Part shown: positions 18,177 to 28,200 of the stretch, piece after piece
Layout of the letters: each line of letters starts with the position of its first letter
Numbering within the stretch: the first letter of the stretch is position 1
Assembly: GCA_963663905.2 (NCBI GenBank)
Contig: OY760657.1
Coordinates: 3,348,001-3,412,000, forward strand
Length of the DNA stretch: 64,000 nucleotides
Origin: Saccharicrinis sp963663905
GTDB taxonomy: Bacteria; Bacteroidota; Bacteroidia; Bacteroidales; Marinilabiliaceae
Direction: 5' to 3'
Notes under the pieces: generated by a model
What the model was told of the DNA's origin: nothing
The model's database searches: none
What the model saw: only the letters and a program-made list of their open reading frames with translations
Program-made: the position numbers and the translations under genes

Positions 18177-19064
18177 ATGAATGTAGTTATTATAACAGTT
18201 TTAACACTTGCTATTTTGGGTACTGTAGCCGCCTTGGTGCTCTATTTTGTAGCACAAAAGTTTAAAGTGTTTGAAGACCCAAGAATTGATCAGGTAGAAG
18301 AAGTATTGCCTGCTGCAAACTGTGGAGGTTGCGGCTTTCCAGGTTGTAGAGCTTTTGCTGAAGCCTTAGTTAAAAGCGATGACATATCGGCATTAAACTG
18401 TCCGGTAGGTGGTGCTGAAACGATGAAAGCAGCTGCTGGTATTTTAGGTAAAGAAGTTGCTGAATCTGATCCAATGATTGCAGTTGTTAGATGTAATGGT
18501 TCTTGTGATAACCGCCCCAGAACAAACAAATACGATGGAGCTACTTCGTGTGCTGTTGCTGCCTCATTATATGGAGGAGAAACAGGATGTAGTTTTGGCT
18601 GTTTAGGTTGTGGAGATTGTGTAGAGGCTTGTTCTTTTGATGCCATTTATATGGATGAAAAAACAGGCTTACCTGTAGTGAAAGACAACTGCGTTGCTTG
18701 TGGTGCTTGTGTGGATGCTTGTCCTAAGAACATTATTGAGCTAAGAAAAGCCGGACCTAAAGGACGCAGGGTATTTGTATCATGTATCAATCAGGATAAA
18801 GGTGGCATTGCTAAAAAAGCTTGTTCTGTAGCTTGTATCGGTTGTAAAAAGTGTCAAAAAGAATGTCCTTTTGATGCTATTACAGTTGAAAATAACATTG
18901 CATACATTGATTACAATAAGTGTAAACTTTGTCGTAAGTGTGTTGCTGTTTGTCCTACCGGAGCCATTCATGAGGTTAACTTCCCACCCAAAAAGGAAAA
19001 ACCAGCTCCAGCAAAAACAGAGTCTACTTCAAATGAAAACAAAACATCTTCGGATATAAATTAA
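18177..19064 (+). CDS. rnfB: Rnf complex subunit B (iron-sulfur protein)
   Basis: RnfB is the multi-cluster ferredoxin subunit that takes electrons from reduced ferredoxin into the ion-pumping Rnf complex. The 295 residues show an N-terminal membrane helix, the four-Cys motif CGGCGFPGC near residue 46-54 with its partner cysteines, and then at least four ferredoxin CxxCxxCxxxC motifs (CLGCGDCVEAC, CVACGACVDAC, CIGCKKCQKEC, CKLCRKCVAVC). The C-terminal tail is rich in Lys, Pro and Glu. All six rnf genes follow in the order B-C-D-G-E-A. Confidence 0.97.
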   Translation: MNVVIITVLTLAILGTVAALVLYFVAQKFKVFEDPRIDQVEEVLPAANCGGCGFPGCRAFAEALVKSDDISALNCPVGGAETMKAAAGILGKEVAESDPMIAVVRCNGSCDNRPRTNKYDGATSCAVAASLYGGETGCSFGCLGCGDCVEACSFDAIYMDEKTGLPVVKDNCVACGACVDACPKNIIELRKAGPKGRRVFVSCINQDKGGIAKKACSVACIGCKKCQKECPFDAITVENNIAYIDYNKCKLCRKCVAVCPTGAIHEVNFPPKKEKPAPAKTESTSNENKTSSDIN

Positions 19065-19080
19065 TAAGGAGGAATAAATC

Positions 19081-20412
19081 GTGCTTAAAACATTTTCGCT
19101 TGGAGGTATTCATCCTCCTGAAAACAAATTTTCGGCTGGCAAAAAAATAGAAGCATTGCCGATTCCTGCTCAAGTAGCTATTCCTATTTCTCAACATATT
19201 GGTGCTCCTGCAAAACCTATTGTAAAAAAAGGTGATCAGGTTAAAGTTGGTACATTAATAGCAGAATCTGCTGGTTTTGTTTCAGCAAACATACACTCAT
19301 CTGTTTCAGGAACAGTTGCAAAAATTGACGACATCATCGATGCAAGCGGATATAAAAGACCTGCAATTATCATAGATGTAGAAGGAGACGAATGGGAAGA
19401 AACCATTAATAAATCATCAGATTTAATTAAAGAAATATCTGCTACTCCTGAAGAGATTATTAAAAAAATTGCAGCAGCAGGAATAGTTGGTTTAGGTGGA
19501 GCAACGTTTCCATCACATGTAAAATTATCTGTACCTCCAGGAAAAAAATGTGAAGTACTAATTTTAAACGCTGTAGAGTGTGAGCCTTATCTTACCGCTG
19601 ACCATCAACTAATGATGGAAAAAGGAAATGAGATCATGGTTGGTACTCAAATTCTGATGAAAGCTTTAAATGTTGACAAGGCTATTATTGGAATAGAAAA
19701 CAATAAAAAAGACGCCATTCAGCATCTTTCTCAACTTGCATCTTCATACCCGGGAATCACTATTGAACCACTTAAAGTTCAATATCCACAAGGAGGTGAA
19801 AAGCAGTTAATCGATGCATGTATCAAAAGACAAATACCTTCAGGAAAACTTCCTATTGAAGTTGGTGCTGTAGTACAAAACGTAGGTACAACAGTGGCTG
19901 TATATGACGCTGTTCAGAAAAACAAGCCTCTATTTGAAAGAGTAGTAACAGTTACTGGTAAATCAGTATCTAAACCATCGAATTTCCTGACAAGAATTGG
20001 TACTACTATCAATAGCTTAATTGAAGCAGCTGGTGGATTACCTGAGGATACAGGTAAAATTGTAGGAGGTGGACCAATGATGGGTAAAGCTCTTACTACA
20101 ACTGAAGTTCCGGTTACAAAAGGTAGTTCTGGTGTATTGATCATTAAAAACGAAGAGGCAAACCGTAAAAAAATGCAAAACTGCATTAAATGTGGTAAGT
20201 GTATTTCAGCTTGTGCAATGGGACTAGAGCCTTACTTATTAATGACAGTTTCTCAAAAAGGAGTATGGGATAGAGCTGAACAGGAAAAAATCATGGATTG
20301 TATTGAATGTGGTTCATGTAGTTTCACCTGTCCATCACAAAGACCATTACTTGACTATATCCGTTTAGGAAAAGGAAAAGTAGGTCAGATCATGCGTAGC
20401 CGTACTAAATAA
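19081..20412 (+). CDS. rnfC: Rnf complex subunit C
   Basis: RnfC is the peripheral subunit that binds NAD+ and FMN. The 443 residues carry the N-terminal barrel-sandwich (FSLGGIHPPENK), the nucleotide-binding core (GIVGLGGATFPSHVKL and LNAVECEPYLTADH) and two 4Fe-4S motifs near the C-terminus (CIKCGKCISAC and CIECGSCSFTC). The start is GTG, preceded by AAGGAGG with a 6-nt spacer, which is unusual here because most genes in the window show no Shine-Dalgarno sequence. Intact and full-length. Confidence 0.97.
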   Translation: MLKTFSLGGIHPPENKFSAGKKIEALPIPAQVAIPISQHIGAPAKPIVKKGDQVKVGTLIAESAGFVSANIHSSVSGTVAKIDDIIDASGYKRPAIIIDVEGDEWEETINKSSDLIKEISATPEEIIKKIAAAGIVGLGGATFPSHVKLSVPPGKKCEVLILNAVECEPYLTADHQLMMEKGNEIMVGTQILMKALNVDKAIIGIENNKKDAIQHLSQLASSYPGITIEPLKVQYPQGGEKQLIDACIKRQIPSGKLPIEVGAVVQNVGTTVAVYDAVQKNKPLFERVVTVTGKSVSKPSNFLTRIGTTINSLIEAAGGLPEDTGKIVGGGPMMGKALTTTEVPVTKGSSGVLIIKNEEANRKKMQNCIKCGKCISACAMGLEPYLLMTVSQKGVWDRAEQEKIMDCIECGSCSFTCPSQRPLLDYIRLGKGKVGQIMRSRTK

Positions 20413-20444
20413 TTTAAGTAAAGAACTTAGACAAAAAATAAGAT

Positions 20445-21446
20445 ATGAGCACATTAACTATTTCACCTTCACCGCACGTTCACAGTGGCGACAGCGTGAA
20501 AAAAAATATGTATGGAGTGGTAATTGCCATGATTCCGGCTTTACTTTTCTCTGTATACAACTTTGGAATTGGATCTCTGTCTGTAGTCATAACTTCAGTT
20601 TTAGCTTGTGTTATTTTTGAATACCTTATTCAAAAATACCTTTTAAAAGGAGATGTTACAGTAACAGATGGTTCTGCAATTATTACCGGATTATTATTGG
20701 CATTTAACTTACCATCTTTCATGCCGGTATGGATTGTTATTATTGGTGCATTAGTAGCTATTGGTATTGGTAAGATGTCATTTGGAGGATTGGGAAACAA
20801 CCCATTTAATCCAGCTTTAGTTGGTAGGGTATTCTTATTAATTTCATTCCCAGTACAAATGACAGCATGGGTTAAACCAGGAGTTTTCCCAATGTCGATT
20901 GCTGATATTACCTCAGGAGCTACTCCTCTTGGCATAATGAAAGAAGGTTTGGCTACCGGAGCTACTACTGAACAATTAATGCAAAAATTACCTAGTTATG
21001 CTGATATGTTCTGGGGTTTCACAGGAGGTAGTGCTGGTGAAATGGCTGGAGCAGCAATACTATTAGGTTTAGTATTTTTGTTAGTTCGTAAAATTATTAC
21101 ATGGCATATTCCTGTTGCAGTTTTAGGTAGTGTATATATTTTCTCAGCAATATTACATCTTGCTGACGCTGCAGTATATGCTCCTCCAACATTCCATTTG
21201 TTATCCGGAGGTGTATTATTAGGTGCTGTTTTTATGGCAACAGACTATTCCAGTTCACCGATGAGCAATAAAGGAGGAATCATTTTCGGAATTGGTATTG
21301 GTGTATTAACTGTTATTATTAGAGTTTTCGGAGCATATCCAGAAGGTATTTCATTTGCTATATTAATTATGAATGCTTTTGTTCCTTTAATTGACAGATA
21401 TGTTAAACCTAAACGTTTTGGTGAAAAACCTGCAGTTGTAAAATAA
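20445..21446 (+). CDS. rnfD: Rnf complex subunit D
   Basis: Integral membrane subunit of 333 residues, of the NqrB/RnfD family. It binds FMN covalently through a threonine; the expected SGAT motif is present in ADITSGATPLG. About nine hydrophobic segments are visible, and the conserved GGLGNNPFNPALVGR is intact. Located between rnfC and rnfG with short spacers. Confidence 0.97.
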   Translation: MSTLTISPSPHVHSGDSVKKNMYGVVIAMIPALLFSVYNFGIGSLSVVITSVLACVIFEYLIQKYLLKGDVTVTDGSAIITGLLLAFNLPSFMPVWIVIIGALVAIGIGKMSFGGLGNNPFNPALVGRVFLLISFPVQMTAWVKPGVFPMSIADITSGATPLGIMKEGLATGATTEQLMQKLPSYADMFWGFTGGSAGEMAGAAILLGLVFLLVRKIITWHIPVAVLGSVYIFSAILHLADAAVYAPPTFHLLSGGVLLGAVFMATDYSSSPMSNKGGIIFGIGIGVLTVIIRVFGAYPEGISFAILIMNAFVPLIDRYVKPKRFGEKPAVVK

Positions 21447-21454
21447 GTGTAATC

Positions 21455-22087
21455 ATGGCAAAAACAGAATCAACATTAGTAAACATGGTACTTGCATTGC
21501 TTATTATTACAGCAATTGCAGGAGGAACGCTTGGTATGGTTTATAAAGTAACCAAAGAACCTATTGCCGTAGCAAAGTTAGCTAAGCAAAAGCAAGCAAT
21601 CGAACAAGTAGTTCCTGGATTTGACAATAATCCAACAGATGAAAAATACGAGTTAGAATCAAAAGAAGGCTACAAATTAAATGTTTTCCCTTGTAAAAAA
21701 GGTGAAGAACTTTTAGGAGTGGCCATCTCATCTAAAACAGATAAAGGGTTTGCAGGAGAAATAAAAATCATGGTTGGTTTAAAACCAGATGGAACAATCA
21801 TTAACTACTCAGTACTGGAGCATCAGGAAACACCAGGATTAGGATCAAAAATGAATGATTGGTTCAGATTGGATAAAGGAAACCAATCGATTCTTGGTAA
21901 GAATCCGGCTGATACAAAAATGGTAGTCTCAAAAGATGGTGGTGATATTGATGCCATCACTGCTGCCACTATTAGTTCAAGAGCTTTTTTAGATGCAATA
22001 ATGGTTGCTTACAATACATATAAAGAACAAAATGATAGCAGTGACGCAAGAACTGGTGCTACTGTTAAGAAAGGAGGTCAATCATGA
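21455..22087 (+). CDS. rnfG: Rnf complex subunit G
   Basis: A 210-residue subunit with one N-terminal membrane helix and an FMN_bind domain, which carries a covalent flavin on the outer side of the membrane. The flavinylation site reads DAITAATISS; the second position of the usual S/T-G-A-T motif is Ala here, while the attachment Thr is kept. The stop overlaps the rnfE start (ATGA), so the two are translationally coupled. Confidence 0.95.
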   Translation: MAKTESTLVNMVLALLIITAIAGGTLGMVYKVTKEPIAVAKLAKQKQAIEQVVPGFDNNPTDEKYELESKEGYKLNVFPCKKGEELLGVAISSKTDKGFAGEIKIMVGLKPDGTIINYSVLEHQETPGLGSKMNDWFRLDKGNQSILGKNPADTKMVVSKDGGDIDAITAATISSRAFLDAIMVAYNTYKEQNDSSDARTGATVKKGGQS

Positions 22088-22668
22088 ATCAGTGGAAGAA
22101 TTTTTCAAAAGGTTTTTTTAAAGAAAATGCTGTTTTCACATTACTGTTAGGGATGTGTCCAACACTTGGTGTTACATCTTCTGCAATCAATGGATTAGGT
22201 ATGGGATTAGCCACTACATTTGTTCTTATCATGAGCAACCTTGTAGTTTCATTAGTTAAGGATTTAATTCCGGATAAAGTTCGTATCCCTGCATTTATTG
22301 TAATTATTGCCTCTTTTGTAACTGTTGTTCAGTTATTGATGCAAGCATACTTACCTGCTCTATTTGAGTCATTAGGTCTATTTATCCCATTAATTGTTGT
22401 AAACTGTATCGTTCTTGGGCGTGCTGAAGCATTCGCTTCAAAAAATGGTTTTGTTTCATCAATGATTGATGGAGCAGGTATGGGATTAGGATTTGCAATG
22501 GCCTTATCAATTCTAGGAAGTGTAAGAGAGTTTTTAGGTAGTGGTAAAATATTTGGTATTACCATCTATCCTGAACAATATGGAATGCTTGTATTTGTTT
22601 TAGCTCCGGGTGCTTTTATTGCATTAGGATATTTAATTGCAATTATTAACAAATTAAAAAAAGCCTAA
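22084..22668 (+). CDS. rnfE: Rnf complex subunit E
   Basis: A 194-residue six-helix membrane protein of the NqrD/RnfE family. Markers are LLGMCPTLGVTSSA near the N-terminus and PLIVVNCIVLGRAEAFASKNG in the middle, which supply cysteines of the intramembrane iron-sulfur site shared with RnfA. Overlaps rnfG by 4 nt and ends 3 nt before rnfA. Confidence 0.96.
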   Translation: MNQWKNFSKGFFKENAVFTLLLGMCPTLGVTSSAINGLGMGLATTFVLIMSNLVVSLVKDLIPDKVRIPAFIVIIASFVTVVQLLMQAYLPALFESLGLFIPLIVVNCIVLGRAEAFASKNGFVSSMIDGAGMGLGFAMALSILGSVREFLGSGKIFGITIYPEQYGMLVFVLAPGAFIALGYLIAIINKLKKA

Positions 22669-22671
22669 AAA

Positions 22672-23244
22672 ATGGAATACGTATTAATATTTATATCGGC
22701 CATATTTGTTAATAACATTGTATTGGCCCAATTCTTAGGAATTTGTCCTTTCCTTGGAGTTTCGAAGAAAATATCTACAGGTATTGGAATGACAGGTGCA
22801 GTTACATTTGTAATGGTAATTGCAACCATAGTAACCTACTTACTACAAAAATATGTACTTGATACGTTCAACGTAGGTTATCTTCAAACCATTTCGTTTA
22901 TTCTTGTAATTGCAGCATTAGTACAATTAGTTGAAATCATCTTAAAAAAAGTAAGTCCTCCATTGTATCAGGCATTAGGAGTTTTCTTACCGTTGATTAC
23001 TACAAACTGTGCTATTTTAGGTGTGGCAATTATGACAATACAAAAAAACCTGAATCTATTACAAGCTGTAGCTTTCTCTACTGCAACTGCAATTGGTTTT
23101 GGTTTAGCATTAATAATCTTTGCTGGTATTCGTGAGCAACTTGAATTAGTTGACTTACCTAAAGGTATGAAAGGAACGCCTATTGCTTTATTAGTAGCAG
23201 GAATTCTGGCTCTTGCTTTTATGGGATTTGCCGGATTAGTTTAA
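22672..23244 (+). CDS. rnfA: Rnf complex subunit A
   Basis: A 190-residue six-helix membrane protein, the inverted-topology partner of RnfE. Markers are NNIVLAQFLGICPFLGVSKK and PLITTNCAILGVAI; the two cysteines belong to the cluster buried between RnfA and RnfE. Last gene of the operon, followed by a strong terminator. The full complex couples ferredoxin oxidation to NAD+ reduction and Na+ or H+ export. Confidence 0.97.
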   Translation: MEYVLIFISAIFVNNIVLAQFLGICPFLGVSKKISTGIGMTGAVTFVMVIATIVTYLLQKYVLDTFNVGYLQTISFILVIAALVQLVEIILKKVSPPLYQALGVFLPLITTNCAILGVAIMTIQKNLNLLQAVAFSTATAIGFGLALIIFAGIREQLELVDLPKGMKGTPIALLVAGILALAFMGFAGLV

Positions 23245-23295
23245 TATAATCGTGGACTTATTGAATTGAGATATTTTTCTGGATCATCAGAAATC

Positions 23296-23328
23296 AAAAA
23301 GCTGCATTTAAATTGCAGCTTTTTTTTT
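23296..23328 (+). terminator. Terminator of the rnf operon
   Basis: AAAAAGCTGCA (23296-23306) pairs with TGCAGC (23314-23319), followed by a run of nine T. Confidence 0.87.
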
Positions 23329-23392
23329 GCATTTTTTCTTCATAAAACGTAACTCACATCATAATGCCTGTTAATTACGATTTATTTTTTAT

Positions 23393-23400
23393 TAGTTTTG
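23393..23400 (+). promoter_or_regulatory. -7 box upstream of thiL
   Basis: TAGTTTTG matches TAnnTTTG. No clear -33 element. The implied leader of about 120 nt shows no thiamine-riboswitch signature. Confidence 0.35.
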
Positions 23401-23525
23401 CAATATAATGGCATAATATCGATGTATTAAAAGATCAGAAGTTTTCAAACTAAGCGAACAATTTCTCTCTATTCGTTATTATACTAACTATTATTTTCAT
23501 TTTATAAATGATTTAACACTTAATA

Positions 23526-24569
23526 ATGGCTGAAAATAAAAATCAAGACCTTAAGAACTTAGGCGAATTTGGATTGATTGATCATCTGACTAAAAATATA
23601 AAAATTAAAAATTCAAGTACAATAAAAGGTGTAGGCGATGATGCGGCCGTACTTGAAAACAATAACAACCAAACGGTTATAACAACCGATCTTTTACTTC
23701 AGGGAATTCATTTTGACTTGATATATACTCCACTAAGACATTTAGGATACAAAGCTGTAATTGCAAGTTTAAGTGATGTATATGCAATGAATGCAACTCC
23801 AAAACAAATCACGGTATCAATAGGCATTAGTTCAAGAATGACACTGAATACTTTGGAACAACTTTATGAAGGTATTGATTTGGCCTGCGAAAAATACAAT
23901 GTGGATTTAGTTGGAGGTGATACAACAACTTCTTTAACCGGATTAACAATTAGTATAACAGCAATTGGAGAAGTAAACAAGGATGATGTTGTTTACAGAA
24001 GCGGTGCAAAACCCAATGACCTAATATGTATTACTGGTGATTTAGGTGCAGCATACATGGGCTTACAATTATTAGAAAGAGAGAAAAAAGTTCATGAAAA
24101 CAATACTGGAGTTCAACCTGATTTATCAGGATATGATTACATACTTGAACGCCAACTGAAACCTGAAGCCAAGAAAGAGGTTATTGATTTTTTAAAAGAA
24201 ATTGGAGTTAAACCTACTGCAATGATAGATTTATCAGATGGTTTATCTTCTGATATCATGCAAATATGCAAGAGTTCAAAAACAGGATGCAGAATCTATG
24301 AGAATAAAATTCCAATTGATCACACAACTTCTTTAATGGCCGAAGAACTAAATATGAATCCTATTGTAGCAGCTTTAAATGGTGGTGAAGATTATGAATT
24401 ACTTTTTACAATCTCAATAGAGGATTATGATAAGTTTAGTAAAGAAACGGATCTGAAAATTTATACAATTGGACATATTACTGAAGAAAGTAAGGGTAAA
24501 TATCTTGTAACAACAAGTGATCAGGAAGTTGAATTACAAGCTCAGGGCTGGAACTCAACAAATATCTAA
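23526..24569 (+). CDS. thiL: Thiamine-monophosphate kinase
   Basis: ThiL phosphorylates thiamine monophosphate to the active cofactor thiamine diphosphate. The 347 residues match the family. The AIR-synthase-type ATP site shows as GVGDDAAVLE, followed by TTDLLLQGIHF, LVGGDTTTS and MIDLSDGLSSD, with NGGEDYELLF late in the protein. No other thiamine gene is adjacent. It leads a plus-strand group thiL-ruvA-sprA with gaps of about 50 nt. Confidence 0.96.
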   Translation: MAENKNQDLKNLGEFGLIDHLTKNIKIKNSSTIKGVGDDAAVLENNNNQTVITTDLLLQGIHFDLIYTPLRHLGYKAVIASLSDVYAMNATPKQITVSIGISSRMTLNTLEQLYEGIDLACEKYNVDLVGGDTTTSLTGLTISITAIGEVNKDDVVYRSGAKPNDLICITGDLGAAYMGLQLLEREKKVHENNTGVQPDLSGYDYILERQLKPEAKKEVIDFLKEIGVKPTAMIDLSDGLSSDIMQICKSSKTGCRIYENKIPIDHTTSLMAEELNMNPIVAALNGGEDYELLFTISIEDYDKFSKETDLKIYTIGHITEESKGKYLVTTSDQEVELQAQGWNSTNI

Positions 24570-24619
24570 ATCAATGTTTTAAGTCTTAATATCCCCAATA
24601 CATCTAAGAATATTATAAA

Positions 24620-25201
24620 ATGCTAGAATATATCAAAGGCCATATCATTGAATCAAGTCCAGCTCATTGTATAGTTGAAAACAATGGAATAGGTTATTTT
24701 ATTAATATTTCATTAAATACTTATACCAAGCTTCAGAATCAAAAAGAAATACAAATATTTATTTTTGAGCAAATACGAGAGGATGCTCATAATTTATATG
24801 GTTTTTACGATACAACAGAGCGTAATCTATTTATTTACCTGATATCTGTTAATGGAATTGGGGCAAATACAGCACGAATGATGCTCTCATCTATGTCTCC
24901 TGGTGAAATTCACGATGCTATTTCAACAGGAAACGTGAACCTGTTAAAAGGAATAAAAGGTATCGGAGCAAAAACGGCTCAAAGAATCATTGTTGATCTG
25001 GCTGATAAATTAGGAAAAGAACCTATTGATCAAAAAATATTTGTTGAACCGAACAATACATTAAAAGATGAGGCGTTATCTGCTTTAGTGATGTTAGGAT
25101 TTGTAAAAAACAGTGCGCAAAAAGTTGTTGATAAAATAATTTCAACAGACCCAACTATTAAAGTAGAAGAGCTTATTAAAAAAGCTCTAAAAATGTTGTA
25201 G
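24620..25201 (+). CDS. ruvA: Holliday junction branch migration protein RuvA
   Basis: RuvA binds four-way junctions as a tetramer and loads the RuvB motor. The 193 residues contain the N-terminal OB fold (MLEYIKGHIIESSPAHCIVENNGIGYFINI), two helix-hairpin-helix motifs (SVNGIGANTARMML and GIKGIGAKTAQRIIVDL) and the C-terminal RuvB-binding domain. It lies directly upstream of sprA, a neighbour pair that I recall in other Bacteroidota genomes. Confidence 0.96.
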   Translation: MLEYIKGHIIESSPAHCIVENNGIGYFINISLNTYTKLQNQKEIQIFIFEQIREDAHNLYGFYDTTERNLFIYLISVNGIGANTARMMLSSMSPGEIHDAISTGNVNLLKGIKGIGAKTAQRIIVDLADKLGKEPIDQKIFVEPNNTLKDEALSALVMLGFVKNSAQKVVDKIISTDPTIKVEELIKKALKML

Positions 25202-25252
25202 CGAATAGGTTCTTATCCGATCACCAATAATAACCATTAATAAAAATCAAAC

Positions 25253-28200
25253 TTGAGAAAAGTTTTTAAATATATATTTAAGTATCAATTTATTTTAACA
25301 GTAGTATTTCTTTTAGGATTAAACTCCCTGAATGCAAAAACTATATACACACCTCTATTGCAAGAACCGGATTCTTTAGGGCAGGAAACCAGGTATCCTT
25401 CAATAGATGGAGAATCTAATAATCCTTTTCTCAAGAAAGAACAACAAAGCTCGATCCAATTACAGGAGTCTGAGAGTTTTCAATATTCAACTAGTTATAA
25501 TCCACAGACAGGAGAAGTATCTTTTTATAGGAAGATTGGTAATATCAATGTTCGCCTTCCATATACTATGACTTTGGAAGAATATCTTGATGAAGATGTT
25601 CGTAACTCAATGCTTGCATATTGGGAAGGCAGAGCCCAAACGGTTGATTCTGATGACAAGTTTTCTATATTCAATCCGTCTCTTAACCTGGGAAGTGAAC
25701 TCGATAATTTATTAGGCGGAAATCTAATTAATATTAAACCTCAAGGTAGAGCAGAACTCAAAATTGGTGTAAACCAAACAACTATAGATAATCCAACTCT
25801 ACAGGAAGATCTCAGAAAAACCACCACATTTGATTTTGATGAAAAAATTCAAATGAATATTCAAGGTACAATCGGCGACAAGCTTAAATTAGGTATCAAC
25901 TATAATACAGAAGCCACATTTGAGTTTGAAAACGAAATGAAACTTGAATATGAAGGTAAAGAGGATGATATTATTCAATCTATCGAGGCTGGTAATGTTT
26001 CTCTTTCGTTACCTGGTACTTTAATTACAGGTAGTCAAAGTCTTTTTGGTATTAAAACAGATCTTCAATTTGGAAAACTGAGTGTTAGCGCATTAGCTGC
26101 GCAACAAAAAGGAGAAACAACAGTACTGGATGTACAGGGAGGCGCCCAACAACAGGAGTTTGAAGTGGCCATTAATGAATATGACAAAAACAGGCACTTC
26201 TTCCTTTCAAACTTCTTTAGAGATTTATATAATACTGCACAAAGCTCCTACCCTATTAACTCAAGAATTACGATTCAGAAAATCGAAGTGTGGGTAACCA
26301 ATACTGCAGGGGATTATGATGACGCAAGGGATATTGTAGGTTTTATGGATATTGGTGAAAATAACAACAATATTTACAATACAAATTTATGGTCTCAATC
26401 TTCTGCCGATAGAAATCCTTCGAATGCAACGAATAATCTCTACAATGATATGAATACCACATACTCAGCTATTAGAGATATCAATCAGGTAACATCAACC
26501 CTTAAAAGCTTAAGTGGTAACGGTTTTACGAGTGGACAGGATTATGAAAAAATTGAAAACGCACGCTTACTTTCTTCTTCAGAATATACATTAAACAGTC
26601 AGTTAGGTTTTATCTCTTTAAACAGTGCCCTAAATAGCGACGAAGTTTTAGCTGTTGCCTTTGAGTATGATTATAATGGAGAAACTTATACAGTCGGTGA
26701 ATTCACTAACTCAGGAAACGAAGCCAGTACATCTTTATTTCTGAAATTATTGAAAAGTACGAACCTTACTCCTAAGGTTAAACCAACATGGGACTTGATG
26801 ATGAAAAACATCTACTCACTGGGTGCTTATCAAGTGAATAGCGAAGACTTTGAGATGGATATTGCATATGTTGATGATTCTACAGGAGCTTATATCAACT
26901 ACTTACCTGAAGATGATATTTTTGCCAATCAGGATGATAGTATTCCTCTTCTTTTAAGGATCATGAATCTGGACCGTTTAAACGATATACTTGATCCAAT
27001 TCCTGATGGGGTTTTTGACTACATTGAAGATCAAACTATTTATCCTGAAAACGGAAGAATTATTTTCCCGGTTTTGGAACCGTTTGGATCGCACCTTGAA
27101 GATGTTATCAACAGTAGTACAGCGATTTCTTCATCCAGAAAGAATGAACTGATTGACAAATACGTTTATCAGGCACTTTACGACTCTACTCAGACTAATG
27201 CTACCCAGATCTCAGAAAAAAATAAATTCTATTTGAGAGGTACCTATAAGTCAAGTATCAGTAGCGAAATATCATTGAATGCACAGAATATACCTCAAGG
27301 TTCTGTTGTTGTTACGGCTGGTGGTATAAAGCTTACTGAAAATGTTGACTATACAGTGGATTATACTTTTGGTACCGTTAAAATCATTAACTCAGGATTA
27401 CTTGAAAGTGGAACTCCGATTAAGATTTCTCTTGAAAGCCAGAGCTTGTTTAATCTACAAACCAAAACATTATTAGGTACGCACTTAAACTATCAGTTCA
27501 ATGATAATTTCAACATTGGAGCAACAGTAGAGTACCTTAGAGAACAACCTCTTACTCAAAAGGTTAATATAGGTGATGAACCTATCGCTAATACAATTTA
27601 TGGTTTCAATACATCATATTATACAGAATCTCAATGGCTTACTAACGTATTAAATAAAATTCCAGGATTGCAGGCTACTGAACCTTCAAGTATTTCTTTT
27701 GATGGAGAATTTGCTCAAATCATACCTGGTAGTCCTGATATAATTGATGGCGAAGCATATCTGGATGACTTTGAAGGAACAGAAACATCTATTGATTTAC
27801 GTAACTGGACTGCATGGAGTTTAGCCAGTGCGCCTCAAGGTCAGGATGAATTAATTCCAAACGCCAGTAATATTGATGATTTAACATATGGTTATGACCG
27901 TGCAAAATTAGCATGGTACAATGTTGATCCTTTATTTTTTAGAAATAATCAATATACTCCTACGCATATTGCCAACGACTTAGATGAACAATCAAATCAC
28001 TATGTCAGAATCATTTATGAAGAAGAGATATGGCCCGAAATGGAATCTGAATACGGACAGCCAACCAATATATCTGTTTTAAACCTTGCCTACTATCCAA
28101 AAGAAAGAGGTCCTTACAACTTTGACACAGATCTTAACGAAGATGGTGAATTAAATACACCTGAAAAAAGGTGGGGTGGTATACAAAGAGAGATTGAAAC

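Noticed and set aside
23401..23525. Thiamine (TPP) riboswitch in the thiL leader.
   Set aside because: The conserved CUGAGA and related core segments are absent.
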